A program made the position numbers and the translations under genes. Of a DNA stretch of 10,882 nt, positions 1-9,033 are shown piece by piece. How positions within the stretch are numbered: the stretch's first letter is position 1; each line of letters starts with the position of its first letter. The notes under the pieces are model-generated. The model had not been told where the DNA came from, did not search any database, and was given only the letters and a program-made list of their open reading frames with translations. The stretch spans positions 1 to 10,882 of the forward strand of contig JAUYSF010000098.1 in assembly GCA_030696435.1 (NCBI GenBank), read 5' to 3'. The stretch is from Desulfoprunum sp. GTDB lineage: Bacteria > Desulfobacterota > Desulfobulbia > Desulfobulbales > Desulfocapsaceae.

Positions 1-1
1 T

Positions 2-3000
2 GTGGGGATCTCATATCGGATCGTCGGATTCAAGGCAGGTTCCGCCGAAGATCTGCCCGAAATTTCGGCTATTTCAACCGATTCTCGACAGATTCTGAAC
101 GGCGGTCTTTTCGTGGCGATCTCCGGCAGCAGGCAGGACGGGCACTCCTTTATCGATGAGGCCGTAATGCGGGGGTGCGCGGCTGTGATGATCGAATCAG
201 GCCGAATCGAAGCGGAGAAGATGGGGCGATGGGATATCTGTCTCATTGAAGTTACGGACAGCCGAACGGCCTATGCCCAACTGGCCGCCTCTTTCTACGG
301 TCATCCGGCGGACAGCTTGAAACTTATCGGCATTACGGGAACCAACGGCAAGACAACTATCACCTATCTCCTTGAAGAAGTGCTGGTGGGGTTGGGGGAA
401 CCTGTCGGTGTCATTGGTACGGTAAACTATCGGTATACCGTGGCGGGAAAGACCATAGTCTTACCCTCACCAAACACCACACCCGAGGCCATGCAACTCC
501 AGGGATTGCTGAGAACAATGGTCGATGCCGGTGTCTGCTATGTTATCATGGAGATCTCTTCGCATGCCCTGTCCCAGTCAAGGATTGGCAATATCCACTT
601 TGATGTCGCGGCGTTCACCAATCTCACCCGTGACCACCTGGACTATCATGAAGGCATGGACGATTATTTTCAGGCCAAAACCAAACTCTTCACCGAGCAT
701 CTCAAGGAAGGAGGCGTTGCGGTGGTCACAGACTCCGGTCGGATTCCAGGTGAGACCGACTGGGGTGGGGAGCTGGTGAAAATATGCCGGACGAACGGTA
801 TTGCAGTTCTCACCTGTGGTGAACAGCCAGATGCCGATTTTTGCCTTGTGGATTATGTCTCGGATCTCCATCACAGCGAGATTTCACTGAAAACCGTAGC
901 AGAGCGTTTCGCTTTTAACTCAGGCCTTGTGGGCAGGTTTAATGTGGACAACATCATGACTTCTCTGGTGATCTGTTCGGCGTTGAAATATCAGGTGGCT
1001 GAGATCCTGCCATATCTTGCCAAGGCCGGAGGCGCTCCGGGAAGGCTGCAGCGGATTGTGGTGGACGATGGTGGCAGTGAGCAAAAACCTGTGGTCTTCG
1101 TCGATTATGCTCATACCCCGGATGCTCTGCAGAAGGTGCTTCAAACGTTGGCTGCACTGCCTCATCGGGAGCTGTTCTGTCTTTTTGGTTGCGGTGGCGA
1201 CAGAGATCCGGGCAAACGACCGGTCATGGGGCGGATCGCTGCTGAAATAAGTGACGTTGTGGTCCTGGCCGATGATAATCCCCGCAGTGAACTGCCGGAA
1301 ACGATAATGAACCAGATCGCAGTCGGGGTTGCTGAGGCCGGTATGCCCAGCCGATCAGCGGATTGGCTTTTTTCGAGGAAAATGGCCGATCGGGGCTGCG
1401 TACAGTTCGGCAGGCGGGAGGAGGCCATCGCGACCGTGATTAGAGCGGCTGGGAGTGGGGATATTATCCTCATTGCCGGAAAAGGACACGAGACATATCA
1501 ATTGATACGAGGGCGCAAACGGTTCTTTGACGATTGTCTTGAGGCTCGGGAGGCGCTTTCTGCCTGGACCTTGGGCTCAATTCTCCAGGCGACTGGAGGG
1601 CGAAGACCTGAGACATCTCCTGGAGGGCTGCTGGGCAGGGTGTCGACGGACAGCCGGAACGTTGCACGAGGAGAAGTCTTTGTCGCCCTTGAGGGTGAAC
1701 GTTTCGATGGCCACGATTTCATTGCTCAGGTGGCCCAAAGGGGTGCAGGTTGTCTCATTGTCGCCCGGGAAATCGAGGACAGATATGCCGGTGGGGTTCC
1801 CCAGATAATCGTGCCGGATACCCTGCGGGCCTTTGGTGATATGGCCCGAGGCCGACGCAGGATGATGCGTCATCTGAGCTCTCCGGTTGTGATCGGGATC
1901 ACCGGGAGTTGCGGTAAGACAACCGTCAAAGAGATGACGGCCGCGATTCTGGCGAGGCGCTGGCCGGCAGGTCCGGATTATCCAGAGAATTGTGTGCTCA
2001 AAACGACCGGGAATTTTAACAATCTGATTGGCATGCCTCTCTCTCTGCTGCCACTTGGTGTTAAGCATAAGGCAGCGGTCATGGAGATGGGAATGAACAG
2101 GCCGGGAGAGCTGGCGCGCCTAGCCGAGATCGCCGAACCTGATGTCAGCTGCATAACCAATATCCATGCCGCCCATCTCGAAGGCCTGCATTCTCTTGAG
2201 GGTGTCGCACGCGCCAAGGAAGAACTCTTTGCCGGGACATCTTCGACCGGTATTTTGGTGATCAATCTTGATGATCCACTGGTCCGGGCCTGCGCAGAAA
2301 AATATCCCCAGAAGAAAATCGGCTTTAGTTCCGGCGGAGAGGGGATGCGCTACAGCCCCAATATCTGGGCCAGTGATGTACAGGTCGGGGCGGAGGGCCT
2401 GATCACCTTTATCATGCACTTACATCAAGAAATGGCGGACATTCATCTCTATGCCGCCGGTATCCATAATGTCGCTAACGCCCTTGCCGCAGCGGCTATA
2501 GCCAGTTCGGTCGGGGCGCAGCCGTTAGAGATTGCGGCTGGATTATCGGATTTCAGAGCCGCTGCCAAACGTATGGAAATACTGGAAGGGCTGGGTGGGT
2601 ACGGTATTCTCAACGATACCTATAATGCTAATCCTGCCTCCATGGCGGCTGGTCTCATAACCCTGCAGCAGATGCGAGCGAAGACCTCGGTGGCCCTTCT
2701 GGGTGATATGTTGGAGCTCGGAGAGAGTACTGAAGCAGCACACCGGGAATTGGGACGTTTGACGGTAGAATGCGGCATCGATTTCCTCGGATTGGTTGGT
2801 GAGTTTGCCGGGATTACGGCTCAGGGGGCAATTGCGGCCGGGATGCCGACTGATAGAGTCAGAATTTTCAAAGATAAAGAGACGGCCTGCCTTTGGCTGG
2901 AAGGACTGCAGGCTGAAGGACGGCTAAAAAAAGGAGACTGGCTTCTGGTCAAGGCCTCGCGGGGCTTGAAAATGGAGACGATCATCGAGCGTTTGACAGG

Positions 3001-3010
3001 AAAGACTTGA
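2..3010 (+). CDS. murE-murF: Bifunctional MurE-MurF fusion: meso-DAP ligase and D-Ala-D-Ala ligase (5' partial)
   Basis: A single open frame of 1002 residues joins two consecutive cytoplasmic Mur ligases. The MurE half (about 1-520) adds meso-diaminopimelate to UDP-MurNAc-L-Ala-D-Glu. It shows STDSR near residue 27, the ATP P-loop GITGTNGKTT (110-119), DHLDYH followed by the lysine expected to be carbamylated (K226), DYAHTPDAL (368-376), the meso-DAP signature DDNPRSE (424-430) and KGHE (494-497). The MurF half (about 522-1002) adds D-Ala-D-Ala. It has its own STDSR, the P-loop GITGSCGKTT (632-641), HAAHLEG and NDTYNANPASM (871-881). Each half is full family length with a complete three-domain ligase pattern, so this is a fusion and not a remnant. 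The GTG at position 2 is probably an internal valine: MurE proteins usually have a few more residues before the GIS-like segment, so the true start likely lies upstream of the window. An 84 bp gap separates it from mraY. Confidence 0.96.
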   Translation: MGISYRIVGFKAGSAEDLPEISAISTDSRQILNGGLFVAISGSRQDGHSFIDEAVMRGCAAVMIESGRIEAEKMGRWDICLIEVTDSRTAYAQLAASFYGHPADSLKLIGITGTNGKTTITYLLEEVLVGLGEPVGVIGTVNYRYTVAGKTIVLPSPNTTPEAMQLQGLLRTMVDAGVCYVIMEISSHALSQSRIGNIHFDVAAFTNLTRDHLDYHEGMDDYFQAKTKLFTEHLKEGGVAVVTDSGRIPGETDWGGELVKICRTNGIAVLTCGEQPDADFCLVDYVSDLHHSEISLKTVAERFAFNSGLVGRFNVDNIMTSLVICSALKYQVAEILPYLAKAGGAPGRLQRIVVDDGGSEQKPVVFVDYAHTPDALQKVLQTLAALPHRELFCLFGCGGDRDPGKRPVMGRIAAEISDVVVLADDNPRSELPETIMNQIAVGVAEAGMPSRSADWLFSRKMADRGCVQFGRREEAIATVIRAAGSGDIILIAGKGHETYQLIRGRKRFFDDCLEAREALSAWTLGSILQATGGRRPETSPGGLLGRVSTDSRNVARGEVFVALEGERFDGHDFIAQVAQRGAGCLIVAREIEDRYAGGVPQIIVPDTLRAFGDMARGRRRMMRHLSSPVVIGITGSCGKTTVKEMTAAILARRWPAGPDYPENCVLKTTGNFNNLIGMPLSLLPLGVKHKAAVMEMGMNRPGELARLAEIAEPDVSCITNIHAAHLEGLHSLEGVARAKEELFAGTSSTGILVINLDDPLVRACAEKYPQKKIGFSSGGEGMRYSPNIWASDVQVGAEGLITFIMHLHQEMADIHLYAAGIHNVANALAAAAIASSVGAQPLEIAAGLSDFRAAAKRMEILEGLGGYGILNDTYNANPASMAAGLITLQQMRAKTSVALLGDMLELGESTEAAHRELGRLTVECGIDFLGLVGEFAGITAQGAIAAGMPTDRVRIFKDKETACLWLEGLQAEGRLKKGDWLLVKASRGLKMETIIERLTGKT

Positions 3011-3094
3011 GGAAAACGGGCGGCCAATGTACATAGCTGTTTTCTGTATCTTGCAACAGAATAACCGCAAATTGAACACGAGAGAATATTTTTC
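3011..3094 (+). other. Intergenic gap murF-mraY with mraY ribosome binding site
   Basis: This is the longest non-coding stretch in the window. It holds a weak inverted repeat, CTGTT at 3037-3041 and AACAG at 3055-3059 with a 13-nt loop. The repeat is not followed by a T-run that would make it a convincing terminator. GAGAG at 3080-3084 lies 10 nt before the mraY ATG and probably serves as its ribosome binding site. I see no well-spaced pair of -35 and -10 boxes, so read-through from murF is the simplest reading. Confidence 0.45.
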
Positions 3095-4174
3095 ATGCTG
3101 TATCATTTACTGTATCCTCTACATACAACCTTTATTGGTTTCAACGTCTTTCGGTATATCACCTTTCGCTGCATCTGCGGGGCTGTTACCGCTTTTTTGC
3201 TGATGTTTGTCCTCGGGCCGGCCTTTATCCGGGCGATGAAGCGCCTGCAGATCGGCCAGGTGATCAGGGATGACGGCCCTGAGACTCATCTTGCCAAGCA
3301 GGGCGTGCCGACCATGGGTGGAATGCTTATCCTCCTGGCCATCAGTGTCTCGACCCTGCTGTGGGCCCGTCTTGATTCCGGTTTGGTCTGGCTTATTCTT
3401 TTCACTATCCTCTTTTATGGCATGATCGGAGCCATAGACGATCTGCGGAAGATCCGTAAAAATAATAGCAAGGGCCTCAGTGCCCGAGGCAAAATGATCC
3501 TGCAGGTGATCGGTGCCTCGGTTGTGGGTTTGTATATCTTCCTGCATCCCGGTTTCGACGGTCATCTTAGCCTGCCATTTTTCAAAAATGTCCACCCCGA
3601 TCTAGGTTGGGGTTATGTAATCTTTGCAATAGTGGTCATTGTCGGTGCCTCAAATGCCGTCAATCTTACAGACGGGCTGGATGGCCTGGCCGCTGGGCCG
3701 ACTGTGATAACGGCCGCGGTCTATCTGGTCTTTTCTTACCTGGCCGGGCATGTGGTCTTGGCCGGCTATCTGCAGATCACCCATGTGCCCGGTAGCGGTG
3801 AGCTGGCGGTATTCTGCGGGGCCATGGTCGGAGCCTGTCTTGGTTTTCTCTGGTACAACGCCTATCCGGCCCAGATGTTTATGGGGGATGTCGGTTCTCT
3901 GGCCCTGGGCGGAGCCCTTGGGGCGGTGGCCATTATCATCAAACAGGAATTTCTCCTGGCGATTGTCGGCGGGGTCTTTGTCATGGAGGCCCTCTCCGTC
4001 ATCATGCAGGTTGGGTATTTCAAAATGACCAAGGGCAAGCGGATTTTTCTGATGGCACCCTTCCATCATCATTATGAAAAAAAAGGCTGGCATGAATCGA
4101 AGATCGTGGTCCGTTTCTGGATAGTCTCCATCCTCCTCGGCCTGCTGGCCATAGCAACCTTAAAGTTGCGGTGA
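3095..4174 (+). CDS. mraY: Phospho-N-acetylmuramoyl-pentapeptide-transferase MraY
   Basis: MraY is the integral membrane enzyme that transfers phospho-MurNAc-pentapeptide from UDP to undecaprenyl phosphate, giving lipid I. The 359 residues match the usual length of about 360 and align in my memory with E. coli MraY from the first residues ([11 protein letters not shown]) to the last (ATLKLR). Visible signatures are [18 protein letters not shown], the aspartate pair D115-D116, [12 protein letters not shown] with D193 and D196, MGDVGS with the catalytic-site D265, and the triple histidine H324-H326 in [12 protein letters not shown]. The many hydrophobic segments fit the ten-helix fold of the family. 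The ATG at 3095 is supported by the match to the family N-terminus and by GAGAG 10 nt upstream. Its stop codon overlaps the start of murD. Confidence 0.98.
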   Translation: MLYHLLYPLHTTFIGFNVFRYITFRCICGAVTAFLLMFVLGPAFIRAMKRLQIGQVIRDDGPETHLAKQGVPTMGGMLILLAISVSTLLWARLDSGLVWLILFTILFYGMIGAIDDLRKIRKNNSKGLSARGKMILQVIGASVVGLYIFLHPGFDGHLSLPFFKNVHPDLGWGYVIFAIVVIVGASNAVNLTDGLDGLAAGPTVITAAVYLVFSYLAGHVVLAGYLQITHVPGSGELAVFCGAMVGACLGFLWYNAYPAQMFMGDVGSLALGGALGAVAIIIKQEFLLAIVGGVFVMEALSVIMQVGYFKMTKGKRIFLMAPFHHHYEKKGWHESKIVVRFWIVSILLGLLAIATLKLR

Positions 4175-5562
4175 TGAAAAAAAATTCTCTCATTCAATCG
4201 GGAATCCGGGTGGCCGTTTTGGGCCTGGGAGTCTCGGGGCGGGCCGCGGTACAGTATCTCCAGGCCTGTGGAGCCGAGGTGGTTGTTTCGGACAACCGGT
4301 CGCAGGAACAACTGTTGGAAAAGGAAGGGGCCTTTCTCGACAACTGCGGAGTTGTGTGGGAAGCGGGTGGGCACTCTCTCGCTTTTCTGGGCAAGGCCGA
4401 TATCGTCTTCGTCAGTCCCGGCGTACCTCTTAATCTGTCTTTGCTGGTCCAGTTGCAACAGCAGGGTGTCAGGATTATGGGTGAACTGGCACTGGCAGCC
4501 CCGGCCCTTTGTGAGACGGTGGTAGCCATCACCGGCACCAACGGTAAGACCACGGTGACCACCTTGGTGGGTGAGCTTCTGCGGGAGGCGGGAAAAAACG
4601 TCTTTGTCGGCGGCAATATCGGCACCCCTATTTTCGAGTATCTGCTCAAAGGGCCCGAGGCCGAGGCCCTCGTCCTTGAGGTCTCAAGTTTTCAGCTCGA
4701 TACTGCCGGTGGATTTCGTCCGGATATTGCGCTTCTACTCAATATCACCCCGGATCATATTGATCGACATGGCAGTCTTGCCGATTATGTCCGGGCCAAG
4801 ATGAAGATATTTGGGAAACAACGGCAGGCTGACACGGCCATCGTCAATGGTGATGACCCTCTTTGTCGCACTCTCGCAAACGAGATCGGCAGCAGGGTGA
4901 TGTTCTTTGGACATGGTTCTGACTGCCAGGCCAGAATTGCAGGAAACAGGGTTATTCTGCGCTGGCAGGAAGAAGAGATCTATGATCTTGTCGGCACGAG
5001 TCTGGCGAATACCACAGGAGTCCTGAACAGTGCGGCGGCTATTGCAGCAGCCAGATCGGCGGGATGCAGTCCCGAGAGAATCAGAGCCGGCCTTGCTGCT
5101 TTTCAGCCTTTGCATCATCGGATGGAAGCTGTTGCCGAGGTTGACGGAGTGATCTACTATGATGATTCAAAGGCCACCAACACCGGGGCAGTCCTGAGTG
5201 CGCTCGCTCAGATCGGTGGCAAGGTGGTGCTGATTGCTGGTGGCAAAGATAAAGGCGACGATTATACGCTGCTCAGGAAAAGCGTCAAAGATAAGGCACG
5301 CAAGGTCATCCTGATCGGTGAGGCGGCCGATCTTTTGGAAAAGGCCTTGTTCGGCACTGCACCCCTTGGTCGGGCGCAGTCTATGGAAGAGGCTGTGCAG
5401 CTAGCCCGCGCAGTTGCCGAACCTGGTGATGCGGTGTTGCTGTCTCCGGCCTGTGCTAGTTTTGACATGTTCAAGAGCTATGCCCATAGAGGAGAGGTTT
5501 TTGTGGCGGCGGTCGAACGACTCAGGGCCGCAGAAGCGGTTGCAAGGGCGGAGATGCGATAA
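4174..5562 (+). CDS. murD: UDP-N-acetylmuramoyl-L-alanine--D-glutamate ligase MurD
   Basis: MurD is the cytoplasmic ATP-dependent ligase that adds D-glutamate to UDP-MurNAc-L-Ala. The protein is 462 residues from the ATG at 4174, close to the usual 440-460. It starts with a Rossmann-like UDP-binding domain (VAVLGLGVSGRAA), then the P-loop ITGTNGKTT (119-127), NITPDHIDRHG (from 190), DDSKATNTGA (from 330) and the C-terminal LSPACASFDMFKSY (from 423), which separates MurD from MurC, MurE and MurF. The start is ambiguous: ATG at 4174 shares one base with the mraY stop (TGATG), while GTG at 4171 would give a 4-base overlap and one extra residue. No strong Shine-Dalgarno sequence precedes either, so translation probably depends on ribosomes finishing mraY. 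The stop overlaps murG directly, with no ftsW in between. An A8 run covers codons 2-4. Confidence 0.97.
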   Translation: MKKNSLIQSGIRVAVLGLGVSGRAAVQYLQACGAEVVVSDNRSQEQLLEKEGAFLDNCGVVWEAGGHSLAFLGKADIVFVSPGVPLNLSLLVQLQQQGVRIMGELALAAPALCETVVAITGTNGKTTVTTLVGELLREAGKNVFVGGNIGTPIFEYLLKGPEAEALVLEVSSFQLDTAGGFRPDIALLLNITPDHIDRHGSLADYVRAKMKIFGKQRQADTAIVNGDDPLCRTLANEIGSRVMFFGHGSDCQARIAGNRVILRWQEEEIYDLVGTSLANTTGVLNSAAAIAAARSAGCSPERIRAGLAAFQPLHHRMEAVAEVDGVIYYDDSKATNTGAVLSALAQIGGKVVLIAGGKDKGDDYTLLRKSVKDKARKVILIGEAADLLEKALFGTAPLGRAQSMEEAVQLARAVAEPGDAVLLSPACASFDMFKSYAHRGEVFVAAVERLRAAEAVARAEMR

Positions 5563-6662
5563 TGACCCCGGAGAAACCCATACGCCTGCTGCTTACCGGT
5601 GGTGGTACGGGAGGCCATCTTTTCCCGGCCATAGCCGCAGCCGAGGCATTTTGTGCCAGATGTCCGGGAACTGAGGTGCTCTTTGTCGGCACGCGCCGGA
5701 AAATGGACGCGGAGAGTCTTGCGGCGCATGGATTTGCCAGTTGCAGTGTGCATTGCTATGGACTCAAGGGCAAAAATATCGGAGATCTCTGCAAGGCGCT
5801 GGCCGTCCTGCCCTTCTCGTTTTTTGAGGCAGTCCGGCATATTTACAGATTTTCACCCGATGTGGTCCTTGGAGTTGGTGGCTATGTCACCGGACCAGTG
5901 GTGGCCGCAGCCAGGTTTCTCGGGATCCCGACACTCATCCATGAGCAGAATGCAGTGCCTGGACTTGCCAACAGAAAGCTTGGTCGCATCGTGCAGCGTA
6001 TTTGTCTGTCACTGCCGGACACGGGAGGCTATTTCCCGAGAGAAAAGGTTCTTCTGACGGGTAATCCCGTACGGCAGAAAATACTCGATCTGGCCCGAAC
6101 AAAGCACCATTCAAGCGGAAACGAATGCACCGTGCTCGTTCTCGGTGGCAGTCAGGGTGCCCATGCTCTGAACATGCTGGTGGTTGAGGCCTTTACAGGG
6201 ATCGGCAAAGAGACGTTAACCGGCCTCAAACTCATTCATCAGACCGGCGAAAAGGACGAGGCGGCAGTCAGGGAACGTTATCGAGATGCTGGGATCAATG
6301 CCACGGTATCGGCCTTTTTTCAGGATATGCCGAATATTTACGGTCAGGCGGATTTTTTGATCTCGCGAGCCGGGGCCACGACTTTAAGTGAACTTGCCGT
6401 GCTCGGTCTGCCGTCAATCCTGATACCCTACCCCTATGCGGCTGATAACCATCAGGAAAAAAATGCCCGGTATTACGAAAGCGGTGGCGGAGCGATCCTG
6501 TTTCAGGAAGACCGGCTCACCGCCGAACTCCTCTCTGAGACGGTGCATGGACTGGCCGAAGAAGGGAGCAGGCGCGAGAAAATGGGGCTGGCTATGCAAA
6601 AACTCGCCTGTCCGGATGCGGCCGGAGCCATAGTTGAGGCCTGTCTGCAGGCGATAAGATAA
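5562..6662 (+). CDS. murG: UDP-GlcNAc:lipid I N-acetylglucosamine transferase MurG
   Basis: MurG is the peripheral membrane glycosyltransferase (GT28 family, GT-B fold) that adds GlcNAc to lipid I on the cytoplasmic face, producing lipid II. The 366 residues are a normal length. The N-terminal glycine loop GGGTGGH lies at 13-19, followed by VLGVGGYVTGPV and HEQNAVPGLANR. The second glycine loop GGSQGA is at 195-200. The donor-binding region SRAGATTLSELA (E277 in it) leads into LPSILIPYPYAADNHQ, which is diagnostic of MurG. The ATG at 5562 shares its A with the murD TAA stop, and GGAG at 5550-5553 sits 8 nt upstream, so the start is well supported and coupling to murD is likely. In most clusters ftsW would precede this gene, but here murD does. 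Confidence 0.98.
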   Translation: MTPEKPIRLLLTGGGTGGHLFPAIAAAEAFCARCPGTEVLFVGTRRKMDAESLAAHGFASCSVHCYGLKGKNIGDLCKALAVLPFSFFEAVRHIYRFSPDVVLGVGGYVTGPVVAAARFLGIPTLIHEQNAVPGLANRKLGRIVQRICLSLPDTGGYFPREKVLLTGNPVRQKILDLARTKHHSSGNECTVLVLGGSQGAHALNMLVVEAFTGIGKETLTGLKLIHQTGEKDEAAVRERYRDAGINATVSAFFQDMPNIYGQADFLISRAGATTLSELAVLGLPSILIPYPYAADNHQEKNARYYESGGGAILFQEDRLTAELLSETVHGLAEEGSRREKMGLAMQKLACPDAAGAIVEACLQAIR

Positions 6663-6694
6663 GCGACAAGAAGTGCTGAAGACCAGGTGACGAC

Positions 6695-6700
6695 GGGAGG
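6695..6700 (+). promoter_or_regulatory. Shine-Dalgarno sequence of murC
   Basis: GGGAGG lies in the 50 bp gap between murG and murC, 12 nt before the ATG at 6713, a somewhat long spacing. The nearer ATG at 6702 is in another frame and only one base from the motif, so it cannot be the start. The murC frame has no other start codon between the motif and 6713. Confidence 0.6.
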
Positions 6701-6712
6701 AATGATCTACAG

Positions 6713-8098
6713 ATGTATCGAAAAACAAAACATATCCATTTTGTCGGCATCGGCGGTATCGGCATGAGCGGCATCGCTGAACTGCTCCTGAACCTGGGGT
6801 ATAAGGTGTCAGGTTCAGATTTGCATAGCTCGGCCATCACCCGAAATCTGGGCAGCTTGGGCGGAGTAATCTTCCAGGGGCACAAGGGTGAATGGATAGA
6901 GGGAGCGGATGTGGTGGTAACCTCTTCGGCTATTTCTGCGAACAACCCGGAGGTCATCGCTGCCAGAGAGCAATTCATTCCCGTTATCCAGAGGGCGGAG
7001 ATGCTCGCCGAACTCATGCGCCTGAAAAAATACGGCATTGCAATTGCCGGGAGTCACGGCAAGACCTCAACCACCTCTATGGTCGCCTGGATGTTGGCCA
7101 GGGCCGGGCTTGATCCGACCATTGTGGTCGGCGGCAAGATTGACAGCCTTGGCGGCAATGCTAAGCTGGGGCAAGGTGATTTTCTGGTCGCCGAGGCGGA
7201 TGAGAGTGACGGCTCGTTTCTCAAACTGTCACCGGTCCTTGAGGTGGTGACCAATATTGATCTGGAACACCTGGATTACTATCGGGATCTTGAGCATATA
7301 AAGGAGACATTCCTCCAGTTCATCAACAAGATTCCTTTTTATGGTGCGGCCATTCTCTGTTTGGACGATGAAAATGTCGCTGATATTCTGCCTTCGATTA
7401 CCCGGCGGATTATCACCTACGGCATGAGTCCGCAGGCCGATGTGTACGGCGAAAACATCTTCTTTCAAGAGGGGCGGGTGCATTTTACCGTAAAAAAGGC
7501 CGGCCATGAGCTCGGCATTCTCGACATTGCCCCTCCCGGGAAACACAATGTCTACAATGCCTTGGCGGTCATCTGCGTCGGTTTGGAGCTGGAAATACCC
7601 TTTGCGGTGATTGCCGACGCCCTCCGCAGTTTTGCCGGAGTGCAGCGCCGGATGCAGAAAAAAGGCGAGATCCATGGTATCACCATCGTTGATGATTACG
7701 GACATCACCCCACGGAGATCAGGGCGACGCTTGCGGCCATCAAAGAGGCATGGCCTGAAAAACGCCTCGTTGTGCTTTTTCAGCCCCACCGCTATACTCG
7801 GACCAAGGCCCTGTTCAAGGAGTTTCAGACCTGTTTTCGGCAGGCCGACTGTCTGGTCATGACCGAGGTCTACGCTGCCAGCGAAGAGCCTATCGAGGGG
7901 ACAAACAGCAAGGTGCTGCTGGAAGAGATCAAACGACACGGGCAACGCAATACCCATTATATCCCTGAAGTGGAGGAGATGGCGGCGGCATTGCTCCCCC
8001 TCCTGCAGGAAAACGATCTGGTGCTCACTTTGGGTGCGGGTAATATCGTCAGGGTCGGAGAAAATCTCCTTGCCCTTCTGGAAAATCGACAGGTTTAA
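6713..8098 (+). CDS. murC: UDP-N-acetylmuramate--L-alanine ligase MurC
   Basis: MurC is the cytoplasmic ATP-dependent ligase that adds L-alanine to UDP-MurNAc, the first peptide-forming step. It has 461 residues, typical of the shorter MurC group (E. coli MurC is about 490). The N-terminal nucleotide-binding segment [15 protein letters not shown] is diagnostic. The P-loop GSHGKTS is at 113-119 with the histidine typical of MurC and Mpl. [37 protein letters not shown] (around 327-335) and PHRYTRTK (from 358) follow in the expected order. The position beside murB and murG, and the presence of the other ligases, favour MurC over the recycling ligase Mpl. The start at 6713 places the Rossmann motif at the usual distance from the N-terminus. 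Six bases separate its stop from murB. Confidence 0.98.
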   Translation: MYRKTKHIHFVGIGGIGMSGIAELLLNLGYKVSGSDLHSSAITRNLGSLGGVIFQGHKGEWIEGADVVVTSSAISANNPEVIAAREQFIPVIQRAEMLAELMRLKKYGIAIAGSHGKTSTTSMVAWMLARAGLDPTIVVGGKIDSLGGNAKLGQGDFLVAEADESDGSFLKLSPVLEVVTNIDLEHLDYYRDLEHIKETFLQFINKIPFYGAAILCLDDENVADILPSITRRIITYGMSPQADVYGENIFFQEGRVHFTVKKAGHELGILDIAPPGKHNVYNALAVICVGLELEIPFAVIADALRSFAGVQRRMQKKGEIHGITIVDDYGHHPTEIRATLAAIKEAWPEKRLVVLFQPHRYTRTKALFKEFQTCFRQADCLVMTEVYAASEEPIEGTNSKVLLEEIKRHGQRNTHYIPEVEEMAAALLPLLQENDLVLTLGAGNIVRVGENLLALLENRQV

Positions 8099-8104
8099 AA
8101 CGGC

Positions 8105-9028
8105 ATGCATCCTTTGTTCAGAGAAGAGTTGAGCCATATTATCTCAGGACAGGTAGAGTGGAATTGTCCCTTGAGTGGCTACACCTCCTTTGCTATTGGC
8201 GGTCCCGCTGAGGCCTTGGTGACAGCCGAAAATAAGGCGGAACTGGCCGGGCTTCTGGATTTTTTCAGCCGCCGACAGGTTGCTTGGCGGGTCATAGGCA
8301 AGGGGACTAATCTCTTGATTCGGGACGAGGGTTTTGCCGGGGTGATCGTCTTGCTTGGCTTAGAGTTTCAACAGATTGATTTTGGCATCCAGCAGGAGGA
8401 TGGCAGAACCCGGGTTTCGGCGGGTGGGGGATGTGGCCTGACGCGACTAGCAATGTCCTGTATGGAGAAGGGGCTGGCCGGACTGGAGTTTGTCACCGGC
8501 ATTCCCGGAACTGTCGGTGGGGCGGTGATTATGAATGCCGGGGCCTGGGGAAGTGAAATCGCCTCAGTGCTGAAAGCTCTCACGGTCCTGACCTTGGAGG
8601 GGGAGCGGACTCTGCAGCGCCGGGATCTGGATTTCGGCTATCGTTGCTGGCACGATTTTCATAAGCTTTATGGCCGGACGGTGGTGATCAATGCCGATTT
8701 TGAGCTGATCGCTGATGATCCCGAGGCCGTACGCAGGCGCTGCTCGCAGCTTCAGGAAAAGCGGCGGACCAGCCAGCCGAAGGGAAAAGGCAATGCCGGT
8801 TCCTTTTTCAAGAATCCCGAAGGTGACAGTGCCGGACGTCTTATTGAGGCCAGCGGTCTCAAGGGCAGACAGGTGGGTGGGGCGATGATATCGGAGCAGC
8901 ATGCCAACTTCCTTGTCAACAGAGGCGGGGCGACATCTGCGGATGTCTTTTCGCTCATGCGCCTTGTTCAGGAAAAGGTCAAAGAGGACAGTGGCATAGA
9001 GCTCGATCCTGAAGTGCATTTTATTTGA
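8105..9028 (+). CDS. murB: UDP-N-acetylenolpyruvoylglucosamine reductase MurB
   Basis: MurB is the FAD- and NADPH-dependent cytoplasmic enzyme that reduces UDP-GlcNAc-enolpyruvate to UDP-MurNAc, the substrate of MurC encoded just upstream. Its 307 residues and compact C-terminal half fit the shorter (type II) MurB group rather than the longer E. coli type. FAD-binding motifs are GYTSFAIGG (from 25), GKGTNLLI (65-72) and TGIPGTVGGAVIMNAG (from 131). Expected active-site residues are R180 in GYR, S233 in GSFFKNP as proton donor, and E303 in the C-terminal LDPEVHFI. The ATG at 8105 follows murC by 6 nt. Only a weak AGG-type binding site is visible upstream, so coupling to murC is plausible. No ddl follows; ftsQ comes next. 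Confidence 0.97.
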   Translation: MHPLFREELSHIISGQVEWNCPLSGYTSFAIGGPAEALVTAENKAELAGLLDFFSRRQVAWRVIGKGTNLLIRDEGFAGVIVLLGLEFQQIDFGIQQEDGRTRVSAGGGCGLTRLAMSCMEKGLAGLEFVTGIPGTVGGAVIMNAGAWGSEIASVLKALTVLTLEGERTLQRRDLDFGYRCWHDFHKLYGRTVVINADFELIADDPEAVRRRCSQLQEKRRTSQPKGKGNAGSFFKNPEGDSAGRLIEASGLKGRQVGGAMISEQHANFLVNRGGATSADVFSLMRLVQEKVKEDSGIELDPEVHFI

Positions 9029-9033
9029 TTGCT

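Noticed and set aside
2..4. GTG at position 2 as the true start of murE
   Set aside because: MurE proteins usually have several more residues before this point, and the window begins one base earlier, so the GTG is more likely an internal valine codon.
1565..1650. Separate internal start for a free MurF protein
   Set aside because: A TTG lies at 1571 and a GTG near 1641, but there is no clear Shine-Dalgarno upstream of the TTG and no stop ends the MurE half. The sequence alone supports only the fused product.
3037..3059. Terminator or internal promoter between murF and mraY
   Set aside because: The inverted repeat has only 5 bp arms, a 13-nt loop and no adjacent T-run. TTGCAA (3051) and TTGAAC (3072) have no matching -10 box at a normal distance.
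7229..8137. A 302-codon open frame on the minus strand opposite murC
   Set aside because: It lies opposite a complete murC whose motifs are all intact, its translation resembles no protein family I know, and the minus strand carries many similar shadow frames throughout the window.
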